Shown: positions 29,916-39,251, counted from the first letter of the stretch. The stretch: 64,000 bases of DNA from Methylobacterium sp. Leaf112 (GCF_001423295.1 NZ_LMNG01000033.1:124001-188000), one strand, 5' to 3'. Numbers and translations are program-made. Notes: generated by a model from the letters alone, not told the origin.

Positions 29916-30461
29916 TCAGCCGTCGGTGGCGCGCTCGAAGGTGACGATGCTGCGGGTCTCGCCCTGCTTGGCCCAGTTCGGCATGATCCGCCACGGGGTG
30001 AGCACTGTGAGCCGCTTGCCGTCGAGCTTGAACGTGCGGGTCTGATCGGTGCCGATCCAGTCGGGATTCCAGGCTGTGTCGATGCGGGTCGTCCACTGGT
30101 CGCCGGTGGTGGTGAACTTGCCCGTGTAAGCCACGATGGTGTCGAGGAGGCGCGCCTTGCCCTCGGGGTCCTTGGCCGGCTTGCGATCCTCGCCCGTGAG
30201 GTTGAAGAACACCCGGCCCTTGGGCGTGAAATAGGCGTAGCCCGTGGGGTGCGCCCCCATCACCGGGTCCTTCTCGCCGTTGGAGCGCACCTCGACCTCG
30301 TAGGAGACGAGCTTCCATAGGCCGATGATGCGGGCGTCGCCCTCCGCCCGGACGCCGGTCGCCGCGAGGCTCGTGAGAGCAAGGCTCGCAACGGCGCCAA
30401 GGAGCAGCGTACGGCCGCACCTGTAGGCGGTGACGGTCGGGGCGGAGAAGATGACGGGCAT
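29916..30461 (-). CDS. Lipocalin-like exported protein
   Basis: The 181-residue protein has a signal peptide (LLLGAVASLALTSLAATGVRA) and then a lipocalin-like barrel: IIGLWKLVSYEVEVRSNGEK, GYAYFTPKGRVFFNLTGEDR and a C-terminal TFERA strand. Family members bind or modify small hydrophobic or sugar-derived ligands, but the role is unknown. The ATG at 30461 is preferred over one at 30509, as the latter adds an unconserved Pro-rich leader. Confidence 0.82.
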   Translation of the reverse strand: MPVIFSAPTVTAYRCGRTLLLGAVASLALTSLAATGVRAEGDARIIGLWKLVSYEVEVRSNGEKDPVMGAHPTGYAYFTPKGRVFFNLTGEDRKPAKDPEGKARLLDTIVAYTGKFTTTGDQWTTRIDTAWNPDWIGTDQTRTFKLDGKRLTVLTPWRIMPNWAKQGETRSIVTFERATDG

Positions 30462-30545
30462 GGCGGACGGTCTCCCAGGCGGTGGGCATCTGCGGCCCGT
30501 TCCGCTCAATCTACGCGCGGGGGAGCGCGCCGCCAGCCCCTTCTG

Positions 30546-31709
30546 TCAAACCTTCAAAGGTCGAGCGGTTTCGAGACCGGGACTAGCGGATGTCGCGCGC
30601 CGGCGAGCGCTGCGTCGGCGCAGCGCGTAGAGGACGAGGCCACTCACCGCCAGGACCGGCATCAGCAGCGAGGCCGCGAAGAACACGAACGCGACGATCC
30701 CGCCGAAGAAGCGTCCGCGATGGACCTCCAGCATGTTGTCGGCCATGCGCTGGCCGAGGGGCTTGTCGGCGTCGCGGCTCACCGAGGCTTGCGCGCCGGT
30801 GGCCGCATCGAACGTGATGTCGTTGCGCGCTCTCGAATCGGGGGCGTCGCGGGTGAGGTAGCGGATGCGGATCGCGGTGGCGTCGGCGGCCGGAAGGGTG
30901 ACGATGGCGAGGGTGGCACCGGCGCCTTCCCCGGCCTGGAACGCCGCCCAGGTCCGGTCGAGGGCAAGCGGTTCCGCCGGTCCGCTGCGGCCGGGCATGC
31001 GGCTAGGCCGCGTGCGCGGAGCCTCGCCGGTCAGCGCCCAGGTGGCGACCGTCCGGTACCCGTCGTAGGACCACCACAGGCCCGAGAGTGCGATCAGGGC
31101 ATAGGCCGGCAGGAGCCAGGTTCCCGCGATGGTGTGGAGCGACCACCAGCGCGCGCGGCCCGGACGTGCGAGGCGGGGCCTCAGCCAGACCCGCCAGGAA
31201 TGGATCTGCGGCCAGCGCAGGTAGAGGCCCGTTGCGAGAAACACCAGCAAGGCGATGGTGCTGGCGCCCGTGACGCTGCGGCCCCAGCCTTTGCCGTCGC
31301 CCGGCACGAGGAGCCAGCGATGCAGGTCGCGGATCGTCGCGAAGGCGGATTCGAGGCGCGGCGGGCCGAGGTCGCGTCCGTCGTAGGGATCGAGGTAGGC
31401 CGAGGGCGGCCGCGCGCCGGTCTTGGCGTCCGTGCTGAATCGGGCCCGTGGTGTGCGTTCCGGGTCGCCCGAAAGGGTGAGGGTACTCACCCTCGCGCCC
31501 GGTCGCTGCGCCTGCAGCCGTGCAACCATGGCCTCCGGACCGAGGCGGACTGCATCCTGAACCGGCATGGAGGCCCGGTCGCGGTCGGCCCATTCGCCGA
31601 TCGCCTCCTCGTAGCTCATCAACGCCCCCGTGACACCGAGGACGACGAGGACGAGGCCGGCGGTGAGGCCGAGAGCCCAGTGAAGGCGAAAGAGGATCGT
31701 GCGGACCAT
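30546..31709 (-). CDS. PepSY-associated transmembrane protein
   Basis: The 387-residue inner-membrane protein has the PepSY-TM layout: an N-terminal helix (FRLHWALGLTAGLVLVVLGVTG), a periplasmic domain, then helices at about 150-170, 195-215 and 335-360. His residues in the LHRWLLVPG and SLHTIAG segments are typical heme/iron-reduction type positions. Relatives sit beside TonB-dependent siderophore receptors and reduce or release iron, but no receptor is adjacent here. The C-terminus is Arg-rich (ALRRRSARRR). Confidence 0.85.
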   Translation of the reverse strand: MVRTILFRLHWALGLTAGLVLVVLGVTGALMSYEEAIGEWADRDRASMPVQDAVRLGPEAMVARLQAQRPGARVSTLTLSGDPERTPRARFSTDAKTGARPPSAYLDPYDGRDLGPPRLESAFATIRDLHRWLLVPGDGKGWGRSVTGASTIALLVFLATGLYLRWPQIHSWRVWLRPRLARPGRARWWSLHTIAGTWLLPAYALIALSGLWWSYDGYRTVATWALTGEAPRTRPSRMPGRSGPAEPLALDRTWAAFQAGEGAGATLAIVTLPAADATAIRIRYLTRDAPDSRARNDITFDAATGAQASVSRDADKPLGQRMADNMLEVHRGRFFGGIVAFVFFAASLLMPVLAVSGLVLYALRRRSARRRATSASPGLETARPLKV

Positions 31710-31862
31710 GGGCACCCGCCCTATCAGATCGGACACGTCGAGACGATGAGCGGTGACGGAGAGCCCGCACTCGACCACGGATCGTCTACGCAACCGGGCG
31801 GACATGTCAGATTGGACCGAACGCGGCCTGTCCGGGTCAGGTCTCCGTGGCGCCTCCGACGC

Positions 31863-31894
31863 GAAACGCCGGAACCTCCTTCGAGGCTCCGGCG
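31863..31894 (-). terminator. Terminator-like hairpin after glnA
   Basis: A 12-bp stem (31867-31878 with 31883-31894; one G-U pair on the minus-strand RNA) lies 45 bases after the glnA stop and is followed on that strand by TTT. Confidence 0.6.
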
Positions 31895-31938
31895 TGACGG
31901 TCGTCCGAAGGCCGGGCATTATGCTCGGTCGGCTCGTT

Positions 31939-33351
31939 TCAGAGCGAGTAGTACATGGTGAACTCGACGGGATGGGGGGTCATCTCGTAGCGCATCACTT
32001 CCGTCATCTTGAGCTCGATGAACGAGTCGATCTGATCGTCCGTGAAGACGTTGCCCATCTTGAGGAAGGCGCGGTCGCGGTCGAGGTTCTGCAGGGCTTC
32101 ACGCAGGCTGCCGCAGACGGTGGGGATCTTCTTCAGCTCGCGCGGCGGCAGGTCGTAGAGATCCTTGTCCATGGCCGGGCCCGGATCGATCTTGTTGAGG
32201 ATGCCGTCGAGGCCGGCCATGAGCAGGGCCGAGAAGGCGAGGTAGGGGTTGGCCATCGGGTCTGGGAAACGGACCTCGACGCGCTTGGCCTTCGGGTTCG
32301 TCGTCCACGGGATGCGGCAGGAGGCCGAGCGGTTGCGGGCCGAGTAGGCCAGCAGCACGGGAGCCTCGTAGCCCGGCACCAGGCGCTTGTAGGAGTTGGT
32401 CGACGGGTTGGTGAAGGCGTTGAGGGCCTTGGCGTGCTTGATCGTGCCCCCGATGAACCACAGGCATTCCTGGCTGAGGTCGGCGTACTTGTCGCCGGCG
32501 AAGAGCGGCTTGCCGTCCTTCCAGATCGACTGGTGCACGTGCATGCCCGAGCCGTTGTCGCCGTAGACGGGCTTCGGCATGAAGGTCGCCGTCTTGCCGT
32601 AGCTTTGGGCGACGTTGTGGATGCAGTACTTGTAGATCTGCATGTGGTCGGCGAGCAGGGTGAGCGTGTCGAACTTCATGCCGAGCTCGTGCTGGGCGCT
32701 CGCCACCTCGTGGTGGTGCTTTTCCACCTTCACGCCCATGGACTGCATGGCGGCCAGCATCTCGCCGCGCATGTCCTGCGCCGAATCCTGCGGCGGCACC
32801 GGGAAGTAGCCGCCCTTCATCGGAATGCGGTGGCCGAGGTTGCCGCCTTCGTAGTCGGTGAAGCCGTTGATCGGCAGCTCGGTGGAATCGAGCTTGAAGC
32901 CGGTCTGGTACGGCTCGGAGGCGAACTTCACGTCATCGAACACGAAGAATTCGGCCTCGGGGCCGACATAGATGGTGTCGCCGATGCCCGTGGACTTCAG
33001 GTAGGCCTCGGCGAGCTTCGCCGTGCTGCGCGGGTCACGGCTGTAGGGCGCACCGGTCGAGGGCTCGAGCACGTCGCAGACGATGGACATGGTGGAGGCC
33101 GAGAAGAACGGGTCCATGCAGGCGGTCGCCGGGTCGGGCATCAGCAACATGTCCGACTCGTTGATGGCCTTCCAGCCGGCGATGGACGAGCCGTCGAACA
33201 TGGTCCCGTCGGTGAAAATCTCGTCGTCCACGAGGGAGACGTCGAACGTCACGTGCTGCCACTTGCCGCGCGGGTCGGTGAACCGGAAGTCCACGTACTT
33301 GACGTCGTTGTCCTTGATCTCTTTCAGGACTTCGGCTGCAGTCTTGGCCAT
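31939..33351 (-). CDS. glnA: Glutamine synthetase type I
   Basis: The 470-residue cytosolic enzyme makes glutamine from glutamate, ammonia and ATP. The N-terminal beta-grasp (VKYVDFRFTDPRGKWQHVTF), the FDGSSIAGW latch, GPEAEFFVFDDV with metal-binding Glu, and the HVHQSIW ATP region are all present. The adenylylation Tyr is seen in KDLYDLPPREL near residue 398, so activity should be controlled by GlnE and PII. The start at 33351 has an AAGGAG 10 bases upstream. It lies 255 bases after glnB on the same strand, long enough for an extra promoter. Confidence 0.97.
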   Translation of the reverse strand: MAKTAAEVLKEIKDNDVKYVDFRFTDPRGKWQHVTFDVSLVDDEIFTDGTMFDGSSIAGWKAINESDMLLMPDPATACMDPFFSASTMSIVCDVLEPSTGAPYSRDPRSTAKLAEAYLKSTGIGDTIYVGPEAEFFVFDDVKFASEPYQTGFKLDSTELPINGFTDYEGGNLGHRIPMKGGYFPVPPQDSAQDMRGEMLAAMQSMGVKVEKHHHEVASAQHELGMKFDTLTLLADHMQIYKYCIHNVAQSYGKTATFMPKPVYGDNGSGMHVHQSIWKDGKPLFAGDKYADLSQECLWFIGGTIKHAKALNAFTNPSTNSYKRLVPGYEAPVLLAYSARNRSASCRIPWTTNPKAKRVEVRFPDPMANPYLAFSALLMAGLDGILNKIDPGPAMDKDLYDLPPRELKKIPTVCGSLREALQNLDRDRAFLKMGNVFTDDQIDSFIELKMTEVMRYEMTPHPVEFTMYYSL

Positions 33352-33606
33352 CCTCGGGGGTCTCCTTCGTGTCGCGGCATTCAGCCGTGGTTTTGCCGCC
33401 GGCCGCCAAAGGGCGGCCCGCGGTTGGCTCGGGTTTATAGGGTTTTCGCGCGGGGTGGACCCAGGCGGCGAGAAGAAAACGCCATCGCCGTGCAACTGGT
33501 CGACGATTCCGTCATCATGCCCGGGTCCGCGCAATCGATGCGCCGGGACCGGAAGGCGATGACACCTTCTTGTCGTACGGTTTCGCTGGACGTCAGGGGA
33601 CGGACT

Positions 33607-33945
33607 TCAGATCGCGTCGGTGCCGGTCTCGCCGGTGCGGATGCGGATCGCTTCCTCGATGGTCGAGACGAAGATCTTGCCATCGCCGATGCGGCCGGTC
33701 TGGGCCGACTTGCGGATCGCCTCGACGGCGCCTTCCACCAGGGCATCCGACAGAACGATCTCGAGTTTCACCTTCGGCAGGAAATCGACCACGTACTCGG
33801 CACCGCGATAGAGCTCGGTATGGCCCTTCTGGCGGCCGAAACCCTTCGCCTCGATCACGGTGATGCCCTGCAGGCCGACCTCCTGAAGGGCTTCCTTCAC
33901 CTCGTCGAGTTTGAAAGGCTTGATGATCGCTTCGATCTTCTTCAT
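33607..33945 (-). CDS. glnB: Nitrogen regulatory protein P-II
   Basis: The 112-residue trimeric signalling protein matches GlnB: MKKIEAIIKPFKLDEVKEAL, T-loop with the uridylylation Tyr in YRGAEYVVDF (about 51), and the Walker-like GRIGDGKIFV. It senses 2-oxoglutarate and ATP/ADP and controls glutamine synthetase adenylylation. It is encoded directly upstream of glnA in the usual alphaproteobacterial order. An NtrC-like palindrome lies about 100 bases upstream. The frame is open further upstream, but conservation begins at this ATG. Confidence 0.97.
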   Translation of the reverse strand: MKKIEAIIKPFKLDEVKEALQEVGLQGITVIEAKGFGRQKGHTELYRGAEYVVDFLPKVKLEIVLSDALVEGAVEAIRKSAQTGRIGDGKIFVSTIEEAIRIRTGETGTDAI

Positions 33946-34041
33946 GCCGGGCGGGCCTGACCTCGATGCTGCTCTGAACCACTTTGGTATCATCGCCACC
34001 GGATCGCCGCCACGCCGTTTTGACGATGGCATGCGGAAATT

Positions 34042-34058
34042 TGCACAACGAATGTGCA
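34042..34058. promoter_or_regulatory. NtrC-like operator upstream of glnB
   Basis: TGCACAACGAATGTGCA is a perfect 6-5-6 inverted repeat close to the NtrC consensus TGCACC-N5-GGTGCA. It lies about 97 bases before the glnB start and 146 before the divergent NAD(P)H-hydrate gene. No convincing sigma-54 -24/-12 pair was found between it and glnB. Confidence 0.55.
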
Positions 34059-34203
34059 TGTCCTGCATATCGTTCGGGCCTTCGCCGCACTTTGGTACGA
34101 TCGAGGGCACGGCTGGGCGGGATGCGGGCAGATTCCCAGCCGAAGCTTCGCCGACCGACTCGTCTTCCTCCACCTCCTTTTCGCGAACTCTTGGGGACTC
34201 CCG

Positions 34204-35709
34204 ATGGACACGACGCGCCTGCTCACCGTCGAGGCGATGCGCCGGGTCGATGCCGCCGCGATTCTCGGCGGAACGCCGGGTTCCACCTTGATGGAGCAAG
34301 CCGGTGGCGCCGTCGCGGCGCGGGTGCGCGCCCATCTCCCGGAGGGCGGACGCGTGCTCGTCCTGTGCGGACCGGGCAACAACGGCGGTGATGGGTTCGT
34401 CGCGGCCCGGCATCTCGCGGAGGGTGGAGTCCGCGTCGAACTCGCCGTACTCGTACCCGTGGCCGACCTCGCGGGCGATGCCGCCGGCGCAGCGGCCGGA
34501 TGGACGGGGGCGGTCATGACGCTCGCCGGTGTCGAAGATTTCGCGGCCTACGCCCTCGTCGTTGATGCCCTGTTCGGCGCCGGCTTGTCGCGCGACCTCG
34601 GTGGGGAGGCCGCCGCGTTCGTGCAGCGCCTGGCGCGAGCGGCCGTACCGGTGATCGCCGTCGACGTCCCGAGCGGCATCGACGGCGACACCGGGGCGGT
34701 GCGCGGCGTCGCCGTGCGCGCCGTCGAGACCGTGACCTTCGTAGCGCTCAAGCCGGGGCATCTTCTTCAGCCGGGGCGCGCCCATTGCGGAGCCCTGCAC
34801 GTCGCCGGGATCGGTACCGGCCCGGACGATCTGGCGGCCGGATTCGCAAGCGAGGCTCCGCTCTGGCGGAACGGCCCCGCTCTGTGGGGATCGACGTTCC
34901 CCCGCCTGGACGCGTCGAGCCACAAGTACACGCGGGGGCACGCCCTGGTCCTGTCCGGTCCGGCGCACCGCACCGGCGCGGCGCGGCTCGCCGCGCGCGG
35001 GGCGCTGCGGATCGGCGCCGGCCTCGTCACCTTGGCTTCGCCACCGGCCGCGCTCGCGGAGAACGCCGCCCATCTCACCGCCATCATGATGCGCCCGTAC
35101 GAGAGCGCGGACGATCTCGATGACCTCCTCGTGGACGAGCGCCTGAACGTCGTTCTGGCGGGGCCCGGTCTCGGGATCGGCGAGGCCACGCGCGACCTCG
35201 TCGCCGTGGCCGCCGCCGCTGGGCGTCGCCTCGTGCTCGATGCCGACGCGCTGACGAGCTTCAAGGCGCAGGCCCGGCTCCTCGCCGCCCACATCGCCGA
35301 CGGCGACGCGCAGGCGGTGCTGACCCCGCATGACGGCGAGTTCGCCCGGCTGTTCGAGGGGACGGACGCGGTGGCCGAGGATCTGTCGAAGCTGGAGCGC
35401 GCCCGTCGGGCGGCGGCGGTGGCCGGGGCGGTCGTGGTTCTCAAGGGGGCGGACACGGTGATCGCCGCGCCGGATGGCCGGGCGGCCATCAACGACCACG
35501 GCACGCCCTATCTCGGTACGGCCGGTTCGGGCGACGTGCTGTCCGGCCTCATCGCGGGACTGCTGGCGCAGGGCATGGATCCGTTCGAGGCGGCGGCCGC
35601 AGCCGTCTGGATGCACGGCGATGCCGGCCGCCGCCACGGCCCCGGCCTCATCGCCGAGGATATGCCGGAGTTGATCCCGGCAGTGCTGCGGGGGCTGATC
35701 GAAGCCTGA
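34204..35709 (+). CDS. nnr: Bifunctional NAD(P)H-hydrate epimerase/dehydratase
   Basis: The 501-residue metabolite-repair enzyme fuses two domains. Residues about 5-210 are the YjeF-N epimerase (CGPGNNGGDGFVAARHL, then DALFGAGLSRDL), which interconverts R and S NAD(P)H hydrates. Residues 225-500 are the ADP/ATP-dependent dehydratase of ribokinase fold, with LTPHDGEFARLF and the catalytic TAGSGDVLSG. It is divergent from glnB. Nothing is missing. Confidence 0.95.
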   Translation: MDTTRLLTVEAMRRVDAAAILGGTPGSTLMEQAGGAVAARVRAHLPEGGRVLVLCGPGNNGGDGFVAARHLAEGGVRVELAVLVPVADLAGDAAGAAAGWTGAVMTLAGVEDFAAYALVVDALFGAGLSRDLGGEAAAFVQRLARAAVPVIAVDVPSGIDGDTGAVRGVAVRAVETVTFVALKPGHLLQPGRAHCGALHVAGIGTGPDDLAAGFASEAPLWRNGPALWGSTFPRLDASSHKYTRGHALVLSGPAHRTGAARLAARGALRIGAGLVTLASPPAALAENAAHLTAIMMRPYESADDLDDLLVDERLNVVLAGPGLGIGEATRDLVAVAAAAGRRLVLDADALTSFKAQARLLAAHIADGDAQAVLTPHDGEFARLFEGTDAVAEDLSKLERARRAAAVAGAVVVLKGADTVIAAPDGRAAINDHGTPYLGTAGSGDVLSGLIAGLLAQGMDPFEAAAAAVWMHGDAGRRHGPGLIAEDMPELIPAVLRGLIEA

Positions 35710-35718
35710 CCGAACGGT

Positions 35719-37206
35719 TCAGGTCACCTCGAACCAGCCCCACAGCCCGGTGTCGAACCGCTCCAGCACCGTCGCGCCGATCATCCAGCGGCCGGGATTG
35801 TCGGCCTTGAATGCGATGCGGGCGGTACGGCCTTCCAAAAGCTGGAAGGTGTCGAGCCAATAGGGCTCCCAGCCATCGTCGAGGGGGTGGAGCAGGCGGA
35901 AGGAATGGCCGTGCAGATGGAGCGCCTGGGGAAAGGCGGTGTCGTTGCGCAGGGCCAGAACCACCACCTGGCCGCGCTTCACCGTGAACAGGGGCGCCAC
36001 GCCGGCATTGCCCCACGCACCGTTGACCGCCCAGACCTTCCCCGCATCACCCGTGTAGGCCGGTTCGGTCGCGGGCTTGTCCTTGTCGATGCGGGCGCCG
36101 CCCGTCAGCACCACGTCCCGGCGTAACGCGTTCTGGAGTCTTACCTCCGCCGGCAGGAGCTTGTTCTCGCCGATGGGCCCGATCGCCCCACGCTTGCCCG
36201 TGACCGGTTCGCCACTCGTCGTGAGGGTGGCGAGCGCCAGGCCGTTCCCAACCAGCGCGGTGATGCTGCCCGAGGCGCCGGCCTCCGCCGGCATGTCGAG
36301 CATGAGGTCGTAGCGCGTGCCGGGCGGGAACGGGAGGGTGGCGCGCAGCGGCTCGAAGGTGTCGGTCGGTTGGCCGTCCACGGCCGCAACGTAGACCTTG
36401 AGGTTGTCGAAGCGGATGCGGGTGCCGCGCGCATTGCACGCGTTGGCGAGGCGCAGGCGGACCCGGCTACCCGGGCGGACCGTGATGGCGTCGGGCACCG
36501 GCTTCCCGTTGACCGTGACGAGATTGCCCAGCCGTCCCGAACTCGCCGCGAATGCGGTCTGGCCGAAGGGCAACAGCGTTCCGTTGTCGGAAAGACGCCA
36601 ATCCTGCATCAGGACCGTGAAGTCGTGGTCGACGGGGGGCGGCACGACCTCCTCGACCACCAGCATGCCGGCGAGCCCTCGGCCCGATGGCTCGCTCGAT
36701 CCGCCCACCACGAGGGGCCGAATCAGGAAACTGCCGGCGTCGGGAGGCACGAAGGTGTAGGTGAAATCGCCGCCCGGCGGGATCGGAGCCTGGGTCAGGC
36801 CGCCGACGCCGTCCATGGGATTCTGGTTGCGCACACCGTGCCAATGCAGGGAGAGCGGCCTGTCGGTCTTGTTCTCGACCCGCAAGCGCACGGTCTCGCC
36901 GAGCTTCACCCGAACCACCGGGGGAACGGCCGCGCTGTCGAAGGACCACACCGGGGTCGCGACGGCCGGCTCGGGCTTCAGCCGCGTCGTACCGGGCACG
37001 GCGCTCAAAGTGCGGACTGGGGTTTCCGGTTTGGCATCGGGCTTGACCTCGGGGGCGGATTTTGCCGGCACAGCCGGGCGCGCCGGCGCCTGCGCGACGG
37101 CTTCCGTCGATCCGAGGGCGAAAGCCGCGACGCCACCGAGCAGGGTCCGGCGTGAGACGGCCGGGTCGGAGACCAACCCGATACGCGACGAGCGACGATG
37201 CGGCAT
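35719..37206 (-). CDS. Exported multicopper-oxidase-fold protein lacking most copper ligands
   Basis: The 495-residue protein has a Tat signal (SRRTLLGGVAAFALG) and three cupredoxin domains. The first copper motif HWHG (His121, His123) and the HLHGHSF motif (His430-His434) survive. The second HxH motif reads SFLIRPLVV. The type 1 His before HLHG is Gln (PQALHLHGH). The usual FHCHILEHMDTG has become IGATVLERFDTG, losing the Cys and three His. It therefore probably cannot oxidise substrates and may be a structural or chaperone-like protein, as FtsP/SufI is. The gene is convergent with nnr. Confidence 0.88.
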   Translation of the reverse strand: MPHRRSSRIGLVSDPAVSRRTLLGGVAAFALGSTEAVAQAPARPAVPAKSAPEVKPDAKPETPVRTLSAVPGTTRLKPEPAVATPVWSFDSAAVPPVVRVKLGETVRLRVENKTDRPLSLHWHGVRNQNPMDGVGGLTQAPIPPGGDFTYTFVPPDAGSFLIRPLVVGGSSEPSGRGLAGMLVVEEVVPPPVDHDFTVLMQDWRLSDNGTLLPFGQTAFAASSGRLGNLVTVNGKPVPDAITVRPGSRVRLRLANACNARGTRIRFDNLKVYVAAVDGQPTDTFEPLRATLPFPPGTRYDLMLDMPAEAGASGSITALVGNGLALATLTTSGEPVTGKRGAIGPIGENKLLPAEVRLQNALRRDVVLTGGARIDKDKPATEPAYTGDAGKVWAVNGAWGNAGVAPLFTVKRGQVVVLALRNDTAFPQALHLHGHSFRLLHPLDDGWEPYWLDTFQLLEGRTARIAFKADNPGRWMIGATVLERFDTGLWGWFEVT

Positions 37207-37345
37207 GACACCTCTGGCGGAGGACGGAAGCGGTCCGTCGAACGGATCCGCGCTGCTTGTAGACTCAGGGCCAAGACCCGCCAACCGGTGTGCCGATCGC
37301 CGCCGACGGAGCCTTCCACGCGGAAATCGCACACCCCGACTTTTT

Positions 37346-37375
37346 TTGCTGCGGCCCGTTGCGCCCGTGCTATAG
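37346..37375 (+). promoter_or_regulatory. Probable housekeeping promoter of tRNA-Leu
   Basis: TTGCTG at 37346-37351 and CTATAG at 37370-37375 are 18 bases apart, ending 44 bases before the mature tRNA. A run of seven T overlaps the -35. Confidence 0.45.
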
Positions 37376-37419
37376 GACCGCGCTCTGGCGGTGGGATTAC
37401 GCGCCGGAGGTCGTCGCTT

Positions 37420-37504
37420 GCGGGCGTGGCGGAACTGGTAGACGCGCTGGTTTTAGGTACCAGTGTCGCAAGACGTGGGGGTTCGAGCCCCTCCGCCCGC
37501 ACCA
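37420..37504 (+). tRNA. tRNA-Leu (anticodon UAG)
   Basis: The 85-nt cloverleaf has acceptor GCGGGCG paired with CGCCCGC, anticodon stem CTGGT/ACCAG enclosing TTTAGGT with anticodon TAG, a long class II variable arm, and GGTTCGAGCC in the T-arm. CCA is encoded at 37502-37504. Confidence 0.97.
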
Positions 37505-37678
37505 GTCCATCGCCGTCGGAACGGATTGGCTCACCGCGAATGGCCGGCCGGGCCGTTCGTCGCGATTCGGCCTCTGGTTTTCGCGTGATATCCTGGCGCC
37601 GACCTTCCCCGGCCCCGACGGGTGGCGGGGAGCGAACGAAATTTGCGCCAACATACGCACGACAGCGGAAAGACGACC

Positions 37679-39121
37679 ATGCAGGTGACCGAGACACTCT
37701 CCCAGGGGCTGAAGCGCGAGTTTCAGGTATCCCTTGCCGCGCATGAGCTCGAGGAGCGCCTGAACAGCGAGCTGTCGACCCTCAAGGACAAGGCCCAGAT
37801 CAAGGGCTTCCGCCCCGGCAAGGTGCCGGTGGCCCACCTGCGCAAACTCTACGGCCGATCGGTGATGGCCGACGTGCTGCAGAACGCCGTCAACGAGGCC
37901 AACCAGAAGATCGTCCAGGACAACAACCTCAAGCTCGCCCTCGAGCCCAAGGTTGAGTTCCCCGGCGAGCAGTCCGTTGTCGAGCGCGCCCTCGACGCCA
38001 AGGCCGACCTGCAGTTCAACGTCGCCCTGGAAGTGCTCCCGACCTTCGAGCTCGCCGATCTCTCCGACGTCAGCCTGACCAAGCTCGTGGCCAAGCCCTC
38101 CGACACCGAGGTCGACGAAGCCATCACCCGCATGGCGTCGTCCAACCGCAGCTTCACGGCGCGCGACGAGGGTGCCGCCGCCGAGACCGGCGACCGCGTC
38201 ACCATCGATTTCGTCGGCCGCATCGACGGCGTCGAGTTCGAGGGCGGCAAGGGTGAGGGCGTCGACCTCGAACTCGGGTCGGGCCAGTTCATCCCCGGCT
38301 TCGAAGAGCAGCTCGTCGGCGCCAAGGCCGGTGAGAGCCGCGTGGTGAAGTCGACCTTCCCCGAGGGCTACGGTGCCGAGGCATTGGCCGGCAAGGAGGC
38401 CGAGTTCGACGTCACCGTCACCGCCGTCCAGGCGCCGGGCGAGACCAAGATCGACGACGAACTCGCCAAGGGCTTCGGCATGGAGTCCCTCGATAAGCTG
38501 AAGGAGGCCGTGTCCACCGCCATCGGCGGCGACTTCGAGGCGCAGTCCCGGCGCAAGCTCAAGAAGGAACTCCTCGACGCCCTGGACACCAAGTATGCGT
38601 TCGAGCTGCCGCCCAGCCTCGTCCACCAGGAGTTCGCCGCCGTGTGGGCCCAGGTCGAGCAGGACCTGAAGACCCGCGAGAAGACCTTCGAGGACGAGGG
38701 GACCACGGAGGAGAAGGCCACCGCCGAGTACCGCAAAATCGCTGAGCGTCGCGTGCGTCTCGGCTTGGTGCTTGCGCAGGTCGGTGAGACCGCCGATATC
38801 AAGGTCAGTGACGACGAGGTCAATCAGGCCCTGATCGCCCGGGTCCGGCAGTTCCCGGGTCAGGAGCAGCAGGTCTGGGACTTCTACCGTAAGAATGCCC
38901 AGGCGCTCGCGGAACTGCGTGCGCCGATCTTCGAAGAGAAGGTCGTCGACCACGTGCTCGCGCAGGTGAAGCTCGTCGAAGAGCCCGTCTCCAAGGAGGC
39001 GTTGTTCGCCGACGAGGACGAATCCGAGGCGTCCGACGGGGCCTCCAAGACCGCGTCCGATAAGGACGAGACTGTTTCGACCGGCGACGAGGCCCTGCCT
39101 GCCGTCGCCAAGGCCGACTGA
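37679..39121 (+). CDS. tig: Trigger factor
   Basis: The 480-residue ribosome-bound chaperone has the N-terminal ribosome-binding region with the GFRPGKVP signature (about 43-50), a central FKBP-type prolyl isomerase domain (about 155-250, DRVTIDFVGRIDGVEF and FIPGFEEQLVGAKAGE), and the long helical C-terminal arms. The acidic C-terminal tail (ADEDESEASDG) is typical of rhizobial relatives. It heads the tig-clpP-clpX-lon cluster. The leader carries the tRNA-Leu gene 174 bases upstream. Confidence 0.96.
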   Translation: MQVTETLSQGLKREFQVSLAAHELEERLNSELSTLKDKAQIKGFRPGKVPVAHLRKLYGRSVMADVLQNAVNEANQKIVQDNNLKLALEPKVEFPGEQSVVERALDAKADLQFNVALEVLPTFELADLSDVSLTKLVAKPSDTEVDEAITRMASSNRSFTARDEGAAAETGDRVTIDFVGRIDGVEFEGGKGEGVDLELGSGQFIPGFEEQLVGAKAGESRVVKSTFPEGYGAEALAGKEAEFDVTVTAVQAPGETKIDDELAKGFGMESLDKLKEAVSTAIGGDFEAQSRRKLKKELLDALDTKYAFELPPSLVHQEFAAVWAQVEQDLKTREKTFEDEGTTEEKATAEYRKIAERRVRLGLVLAQVGETADIKVSDDEVNQALIARVRQFPGQEQQVWDFYRKNAQALAELRAPIFEEKVVDHVLAQVKLVEEPVSKEALFADEDESEASDGASKTASDKDETVSTGDEALPAVAKAD

Positions 39122-39251
39122 GCCCGGTGCTCCCTTCGTGGGCGGCGGGCCGAGAGTAGAGGCGACGTTCACCGTCGTCGGAGTTCGCTGAAATGTCCGG
39201 CCCGCGCCCGATTCGCGGCGCGGCCGGACCCCTCGAAGCCTGGGGCACGTG

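Noticed and set aside
29886..30489. N-terminal extension of the FMN reductase
   Set aside because: The frame is open upstream but overlaps the lipocalin-like gene, and flavodoxin homology starts at MTLVIPVILGSVR.
33946..34041. Sigma-54 promoter of glnB
   Set aside because: No GG-N10-GC pair with reasonable flanks was found on the minus strand between the palindrome and glnB.
33607..35637. GlnB as the end of a 676-residue protein
   Set aside because: PII homology begins at ATG 33945, and the upstream part is antisense to the NAD(P)H-hydrate gene.
37397..39172. 591-codon minus-strand frame over tig
   Set aside because: Repetitive Leu/Gly/Glu composition and full overlap with the well-supported tig gene mark it as a shadow.
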